DNA of 8,011 nucleotides from Patescibacteria group bacterium (lineage in GTDB: Bacteria; Patescibacteriota; Minisyncoccia; Minisyncoccales; JAHIOY01), in contig JAHIOY010000092.1 in the NCBI GenBank assembly GCA_018894495.1, positions 1 through 8,011 of the forward strand, read 5' to 3'. The notes beneath the pieces were generated by a model, which did no database searches, was not told the origin of the DNA, and saw only the letters and a program-made list of their open reading frames with translations. The number at the start of each line of letters is the position of its first letter. Within the stretch, counting starts at the first letter, position 1. The position numbers were made by a program, and so were the translations under genes. Positions 5,169 to 8,011 of this stretch are shown piece after piece.

Positions 5169-5196
5169 AGAATAGCAAGCCATGAAACCTTGTCAA
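5169..5196 (-). promoter_or_regulatory. Strong minus-strand promoter 1
   Basis: Read on the minus strand: TTGACA (5196-5191), 16 bp, then TATTCT (5174-5169) with TGC just before it, an extended -10. It points away from the secreted-protein gene and towards the end of the DUF3800 gene. Confidence 0.7.
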
Positions 5197-5226
5197 GGGG
5201 TTGTATATAAAAATTAATTGAAATTT

Positions 5227-5514
5227 ATGGAATTAAAACAAGTTGGAAATTTACCAAAAACTATTTTAGGGATTTGTTTCTTATTATTTTTAATTTTATT
5301 CAGTCCGACGGCTGTTAGGGCCGCTTTTTCCTGCAATTCCGGAACTTTGGATACTACCTGTAATGTGAACACCACTCAAACCCTTGTAGATGGAGAAACC
5401 ATTTCCGGAACCGGCAATTTGGTTATTCAAAGCGGCGGAAATTTAACCGCCAAAGGTTATTCTATTGACAATGGTCCTGGTCCTGGCGCAGACAGGGGAG
5501 GAAGTTATGGATAA
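5227..5514 (+). CDS. Secreted protein, probably a truncated glycine-rich surface protein
   Basis: A 95-residue product from ATG 5227 (an in-frame TTG at 5218 is an alternative). Residues about 12-33 are a signal peptide ending TAVRA, with cleavage expected before AFSC. The mature part has short beta-like repeats (TLVDGETISGTGNLVIQSGGNLTAKGY) as in right-handed beta-helix or adhesin-like surface proteins, and then GPGPGADRGGSYG and stop. The gene at 6180 shares the order signal peptide, G-x-L-x-(A)KGY, GPGxG, RGG. In such proteins a glycine-rich region normally continues for hundreds of residues, so this looks like an N-terminal stub. The stop lies inside the start of the next gene (overlap 5507-5514), and the codons for RGG form that gene's ribosome binding site. 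Confidence 0.65.
   Translation: MELKQVGNLPKTILGICFLLFLILFSPTAVRAAFSCNSGTLDTTCNVNTTQTLVDGETISGTGNLVIQSGGNLTAKGYSIDNGPGPGADRGGSYG
5495..5501 (+). promoter_or_regulatory. Strong ribosome binding site (GGGGAGG) for the NYN gene
   Basis: GGGGAGG ends 5 bp before ATG 5507 and is the strongest Shine-Dalgarno sequence in the window. It lies within the Arg-Gly-Gly codons at the end of the upstream secreted ORF. It decides the NYN start against the upstream in-frame ATG at 5465. Confidence 0.8.
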
Positions 5515-6043
5515 CAAATCACAAAAATTATTAGAGAGCCTACGCGCAAAAAGAATTGGAGTATTTGTCGATGATTCTAATTTATATCACGCCTATAAAA
5601 AATATGGATGGCGAGTTGATTTTGGTAAATTGAGAAAGTTATTAGAAAATCATTGCGATTTAAAATTTATTCATTACCATATCGCCATTCCCGACAGAAG
5701 CGATGATGTTTTTCGCACAACTCAAAGTTTTTTATCTAAAATAGAACCCCATGTGATTTTGAAAAAGAAATTGCTCAAATATACGCCGATTGCCGGCAAG
5801 TTTATGAAAAAAGCCGATACAGATGTGGAAATTACTTTAGATGCGGTGAGAAATATTGATTCTCTTGATGTCATTATTGTAATGAGCGGCGACAGTGATT
5901 TTTTAGAACTCAAAAATTATGTTGTTTATGATAAAAAGAAAAGTATCTTATTTATTAGCTACGAAGAAAATATGGCCTGGGAATTGAGGCAATGTTGGCA
6001 TCTTTATGTAAACAGAATTAAAAACGAGGTCGTTTTTCAATAA
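5507..6043 (+). CDS. NYN domain protein, LabA/PIN-like
   Basis: A 178-residue protein spanning one NYN (PIN-like) domain. The acidic motifs are all present: FVDDSN (D22, D23, N25), KKADTDVEITLD (D104, D106, D112) and MSGDSDF (D129, D131). These form the metal site of PIN/NYN ribonucleases, so an RNA-cleaving or RNA-binding role in the cytoplasm is likely. LabA-like members are known, but the targets are mostly unknown. The start at 5507 is set by the GGGGAGG site; an upstream ATG at 5465 only adds sequence read from the other gene in a second frame. Translation is coupled to the secreted ORF by an 8-bp overlap, an odd pairing for a cytoplasmic nuclease. The stop codon overlaps the U-run of a minus-strand hairpin unit. 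Confidence 0.9.
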   Translation: MDNKSQKLLESLRAKRIGVFVDDSNLYHAYKKYGWRVDFGKLRKLLENHCDLKFIHYHIAIPDRSDDVFRTTQSFLSKIEPHVILKKKLLKYTPIAGKFMKKADTDVEITLDAVRNIDSLDVIIVMSGDSDFLELKNYVVYDKKKSILFISYEENMAWELRQCWHLYVNRIKNEVVFQ

Positions 6044-6078
6044 AAAAGCCCCGGGTTTTGCCCCGGGGTAGCGTTGCT
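6041..6078 (-). ncRNA. Predicted short hairpin RNA 2, minus strand
   Basis: From the promoter at 6085-6112 the RNA should start near 6078 and end in the U-run at 6047-6042, about 38 nt. It would contain a small stem (TAGC/GCTA at 6069-6072 and 6076-6079) and a 7-bp all-GC stem (6049-6055 with 6062-6068). The core CCCCGGGG is self-complementary, as is the core of RNA 1. Its 3' end would lie antisense to the NYN stop codon. No minus-strand gene follows. This is a prediction from promoter and terminator only. Confidence 0.5.
6042..6068 (-). terminator. GC-rich intrinsic terminator of short RNA 2
   Basis: The 7-bp stem CCCCGGG/CCCGGGG with loop TTTTGC is followed on the minus strand by GC and six T. 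The A-run on the + strand includes the last bases of the NYN stop codon TAA (6041-6043). Confidence 0.75.
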
Positions 6079-6084
6079 ACTATC

Positions 6085-6112
6085 AGCATAGCAAACCCCA
6101 GGGTGTTGTCAA
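6085..6112 (-). promoter_or_regulatory. Strong minus-strand promoter 2
   Basis: Read on the minus strand: TTGACA (6112-6107), 16 bp, then TATGCT (6090-6085) preceded by TGC, an extended -10. It shares with promoter 1 the pattern TTGACAA-N8-GGN-TTGC-TATNCT, including bases outside the -35 and -10. Confidence 0.7.
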
Positions 6113-6179
6113 TAGTAAAATTGCGGGCGCATCGATAACCTTGGGAGGAAAATTGAATTAAGAAAAAATTTTTGATAAA

Positions 6180-6752
6180 ATGAAAGAAAATGATAAAATA
6201 AAAGTGAGTAAAGAGAACAATAAAAATACTATGCTAGAAAAAATTTTTTCAACAGTGTTCGCCAAAAAAGCCGCCACAATATTTTTCTCGGTTTTGGTTT
6301 TGATTTTATTCGGCCCGGCGCCTGCCAGGGCCGCTTGCGATTATGATCATGCCGGCGCGGATTGGACGCCGACCAATGGCGACGCTTACGATCTGGACGC
6401 TTCGGCAAATATCGGCATTGCCGGCATTCATTGCAATATCGGCATTTTTACCGTGCCTGCCGGCATCACTGTTTATATTTATGGTTATGACGGAACTAAT
6501 TATGGAAAATTAGATATTTCTGCTGCCAGTTTAACGATTTCCGGGACATTGAGCGCTACCGGCAAAGGGTATGCCGCAGGCACAGGTCCCGGCGCCGGTA
6601 CCAGTGGCAGCCGCGGCGGCGGTGGCGGAGGTACGAGCATCAGATTAACTACTAATGATAGTACTCCTGGTGGCGGAAGAAGCGATTCTCAGGTCTATAC
6701 TATTCCTGCCAAGCCCCCTGCTACCAATTGGAGAGAAATTCTGCCGTTTTAA
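6180..6752 (+). CDS. Secreted glycine-rich surface protein, possibly internally deleted
   Basis: A 190-residue product from ATG 6180; ATG 6231 is also possible and would place the basic region closer to the signal peptide. A hydrophobic stretch (about residues 34-50) ends PARA before ACDYDH, a clear signal peptide. The mature part has beta-like repeats (LTISGTLSATGKGY), then GPGAGTSGSRGGGGGG, then a non-repetitive end (TSIRLTTN ... WREILPF). The layout resembles the N-terminal region of large glycine-rich surface proteins, followed abruptly by a different tail, so an internal deletion joining two ends is possible. The first half (about 6310-6620) is visibly richer in GC than its neighbours. 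It ends 8 bp before the PilX-like gene. A surface or adhesin-like role is inferred only from the signal peptide and composition. Confidence 0.7.
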   Translation: MKENDKIKVSKENNKNTMLEKIFSTVFAKKAATIFFSVLVLILFGPAPARAACDYDHAGADWTPTNGDAYDLDASANIGIAGIHCNIGIFTVPAGITVYIYGYDGTNYGKLDISAASLTISGTLSATGKGYAAGTGPGAGTSGSRGGGGGGTSIRLTTNDSTPGGGRSDSQVYTIPAKPPATNWREILPF

Positions 6753-6760
6753 TCTGAATT

Positions 6761-7237
6761 ATGAATTATTTTATTATTCACAACAAACAAAGCAATTTTG
6801 GCAATTCACAAAAAGGCGTTTCCCTTTATTTTGCCGTTGTCATTACTTCGCTTTTTTTAGCCATTGCTTTTGGGCTGACCGCGATTTTAGTAAGCCAGGT
6901 AAAGATTTTTAAAGAAATGGGGGATTCGGTTAATGCCCTTTTTGCGGCTGATTCCGGAATGGAAAAAATATTATATATTGACGGGATTTGTCGAAGACCA
7001 AATTGCACTTCAACACCTTTTGTTACAATTTGTGAAGACCAAGCCCTTCAGATGACTGGAACAACAAGCAAGCCCTGTCTCGGACTTTATAATTATTCTA
7101 CTTCCAGTGTCTTAACGAATAATTCTTTTGCTACCACAACCGCTACCACCACTGTCATTGGCGGCGCAACCACCACTATCTTTCAATCCAAAGGCATCTA
7201 TAAGGCGACCCAAAGAGCAATTGAGGCCTCTAGATGA
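6761..7237 (+). CDS. PilX-like pilus assembly protein
   Basis: A 158-residue protein. A polar leader ends QKG (17-19), followed by VSLYFAVVITSLFLAIAFGLTAILVSQ, a hydrophobic segment, and then KEMGDSVNALFAADSGMEKILY. This matches the PilX N-terminal pattern, in which the leader ends KG and a conserved A(A)DSG(I/M)E motif follows the helix. The pilin Glu5 is absent, as is usual for PilX-type proteins. The C-terminal part is Thr- and Ser-rich with four Cys (GIC, NC, IC, PC). It would belong to the minor-pilin complex with the products at 1881-3577. It is separated from them by about 3.2 kb of unrelated genes, so the operon looks interrupted. ATG 6761 has no Shine-Dalgarno. Confidence 0.8.
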   Translation: MNYFIIHNKQSNFGNSQKGVSLYFAVVITSLFLAIAFGLTAILVSQVKIFKEMGDSVNALFAADSGMEKILYIDGICRRPNCTSTPFVTICEDQALQMTGTTSKPCLGLYNYSTSSVLTNNSFATTTATTTVIGGATTTIFQSKGIYKATQRAIEASR

Positions 7238-7245
7238 AAAGATTC

Positions 7246-7266
7246 GCGCTAATCTAAGATTAGCGC
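7246..7266. repeat. Perfect 9-bp hairpin with 3-nt loop
   Basis: GCGCTAATC (7246-7254) and GATTAGCGC (7258-7266) pair around TAA in the 49-bp gap between the PilX-like gene and rodA. No T-run follows, so it is probably not a terminator, and read-through into rodA is possible. Confidence 0.65.
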
Positions 7267-7286
7267 AAGCAAGTTGAAATTACTTG

Positions 7287-8011
7287 ATGAAAGCAATATT
7301 ACTTCATTTCAAAAAATTGGATTGGATAATGATTGTTTCGGCTGTTTTATTGGCTGGAATCGGGCTTTTATCAATCTGGAGTTCTTCTTTTGGCCGAGGA
7401 GATTTTTTAAATTTTAAAAAGCAATTATTTTTTCTCGGCATCGGCTTTTTTCTAATGGTCATTATCAGTTTTTTTGATTGGCGGGCATTGAGAGAAAATT
7501 CTTATCTGATTTTAGCCCTTTATTTTATTTCTTGTTTTTCCCTTCTCGGTTTAATTTTTTTTGCCCCGGAAATTCGGGGAGTGAAAAGCTGGTATAGATT
7601 TGGCGATATTTCAATTCACCCGGTTGAATTTGTTAAAATCATTTTAATAATTCTGCTTGCCAAACACTTTTCACTCAGGCATATTGAAATGTACCGAATA
7701 AAACACATTTTTCAATCAGGGCTATATGTTTTATTGCCGGCTCTTTTAATTTTTTTCCAGCCGGATATGGGCCAGATTATAATTTTGACTTTATTGTGGC
7801 TCGGTATTCTTATTGTTTCCGGGCTTAAAATTCGCCATTTTTTATTGTTAATTCTTTTTTTCCTTTTAGTCATCGTTTCTAGCTGGTTCACAGTTTTAAG
7901 GGACTATCAAAAAGAACGGCTAATGAGTTTTTTAATTCCTTATGAGCCGCTCGGAGTGTCCTGGAGCCAAAACCAATCAAAAATTGCCATTGGTTCGGGC
8001 GGAATATTAGG
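7287..8011 (+). CDS. rodA: RodA-type SEDS peptidoglycan glycosyltransferase, N-terminal part
   Basis: An open frame from ATG 7287 that runs off the window; 241 residues are visible. SEDS proteins polymerise lipid II into glycan strands together with a class B PBP; RodA serves cell elongation. The sequence starts MKAILLHFKKLDW and has several membrane helices. It then has RGVKSWYRFGDISIHPVEFVKIILI (the family's G-x-x-x-W and P-x-E-F-x-K motif), FQPDMGQ (the QPDxG motif) and NQSKIAIGSGGILG (the QSxIAIGSGG motif). SKIAIGSGG and the short N-terminus favour RodA over FtsW. The F-x-(D/N)-P position reads FLIPYEP, without the usual polar residue. The C-terminal third, with the expected catalytic region, is outside the window. 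It stands next to the pilus genes but belongs to another pathway. Confidence 0.9.
   Translation, partial: MKAILLHFKKLDWIMIVSAVLLAGIGLLSIWSSSFGRGDFLNFKKQLFFLGIGFFLMVIISFFDWRALRENSYLILALYFISCFSLLGLIFFAPEIRGVKSWYRFGDISIHPVEFVKIILIILLAKHFSLRHIEMYRIKHIFQSGLYVLLPALLIFFQPDMGQIIILTLLWLGILIVSGLKIRHFLLLILFFLLVIVSSWFTVLRDYQKERLMSFLIPYEPLGVSWSQNQSKIAIGSGGIL

Noticed and set aside
5188..5198. CCTTGTCAAGG as an operator palindrome
   Set aside because: It is an odd palindrome of 11 bp that falls on the minus-strand -35 box; the -35 explains it better and promoter 2 lacks the flanking symmetry.
5465..5506. N-terminal extension of the NYN protein from ATG 5465
   Set aside because: It overlaps the glycine-rich end of the secreted ORF in another frame, while ATG 5507 has a strong GGGGAGG site 5 bp away.
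6655..6912. 85-codon + strand ORF over the end of the secreted protein and the start of the PilX-like gene
   Set aside because: It is out of frame with two supported genes, and its composition is typical of a shadow frame.
1..8011. CRISPR array
   Set aside because: The repeats present are 7-14-bp tandem units without spacers, and no cas-like gene is seen.
1..8011. tRNA or rRNA genes
   Set aside because: I found no cloverleaf with a GGTTCGA-type T-arm and no recognisable rRNA segment.

Overview
The window looks like chromosomal DNA of a Candidate Phyla Radiation bacterium (Patescibacteria, most likely a Parcubacteria-type lineage). This is an inference. The evidence is low-to-moderate GC content, a type IV pilus cluster built from several small prepilins, AT-rich period-7 repeats read through as protein (the NYELRITNYEL type), glycine-rich secreted proteins, few Shine-Dalgarno sites, and many small palindromes between genes. 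All convincing protein genes are on the + strand.

Layout. Positions 1-318 are the C-terminal part of a type IV pilin, and 430-879 is a complete paralogous pilin. A terminator (923-956) closes this pilin pair. A candidate promoter and a long bulged palindrome (973-1053) follow, and then a tight operon: prepilin peptidase PilD (1060-1884), a GspH/FimT-like pseudopilin (1881-2429), a PilV-like pseudopilin (2431-2961) and a PilW/GspJ-like pseudopilin (2996-3577). The cluster resumes much later with a PilX-like protein (6761-7237) and a RodA-type SEDS glycosyltransferase (7287 to the window end).

The interval 3578-6760 appears to be cargo set between pilW and pilX. It holds a cysteine-rich membrane-anchored protein of unknown function (3631-4215), a repeat-filled 232-bp gap with two palindromes and a possible gene remnant, a DUF3800 protein (RNase H-like fold, 4448-5113), a short apparently truncated secreted protein (5227-5514), a NYN/LabA-like PIN-fold protein (5507-6043), and a second secreted glycine-rich protein (6180-6752).

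The most unusual signal is a matched pair of minus-strand micro-transcription units directly after the two nuclease-fold genes (about 5117-5196 and 6042-6112). Each has a perfect -35 TTGACA, exactly 16 bp of spacer, and an extended -10 (TGC-TATNCT). Each runs within about 10 nt of the predicted start into a hairpin followed by six T. The predicted products are RNAs of only about 38-46 nt whose U-run is at, or next to, the stop codon of the + strand nuclease gene. I know of no described system that matches this arrangement. It could be an RNA partner of the nucleases, a roadblock or insulator, or a recurrent intergenic element of the lineage.

How the genes work together: PilD would cleave and methylate the two pilins and the pseudopilins at the (G/A)|F-T-x-x-E site. 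The pseudopilins and PilX would form the initiating minor-pilin complex. RodA belongs to cell-wall elongation and is only a neighbour. Nothing in the sequence ties the two nuclease-fold proteins to the pilus.
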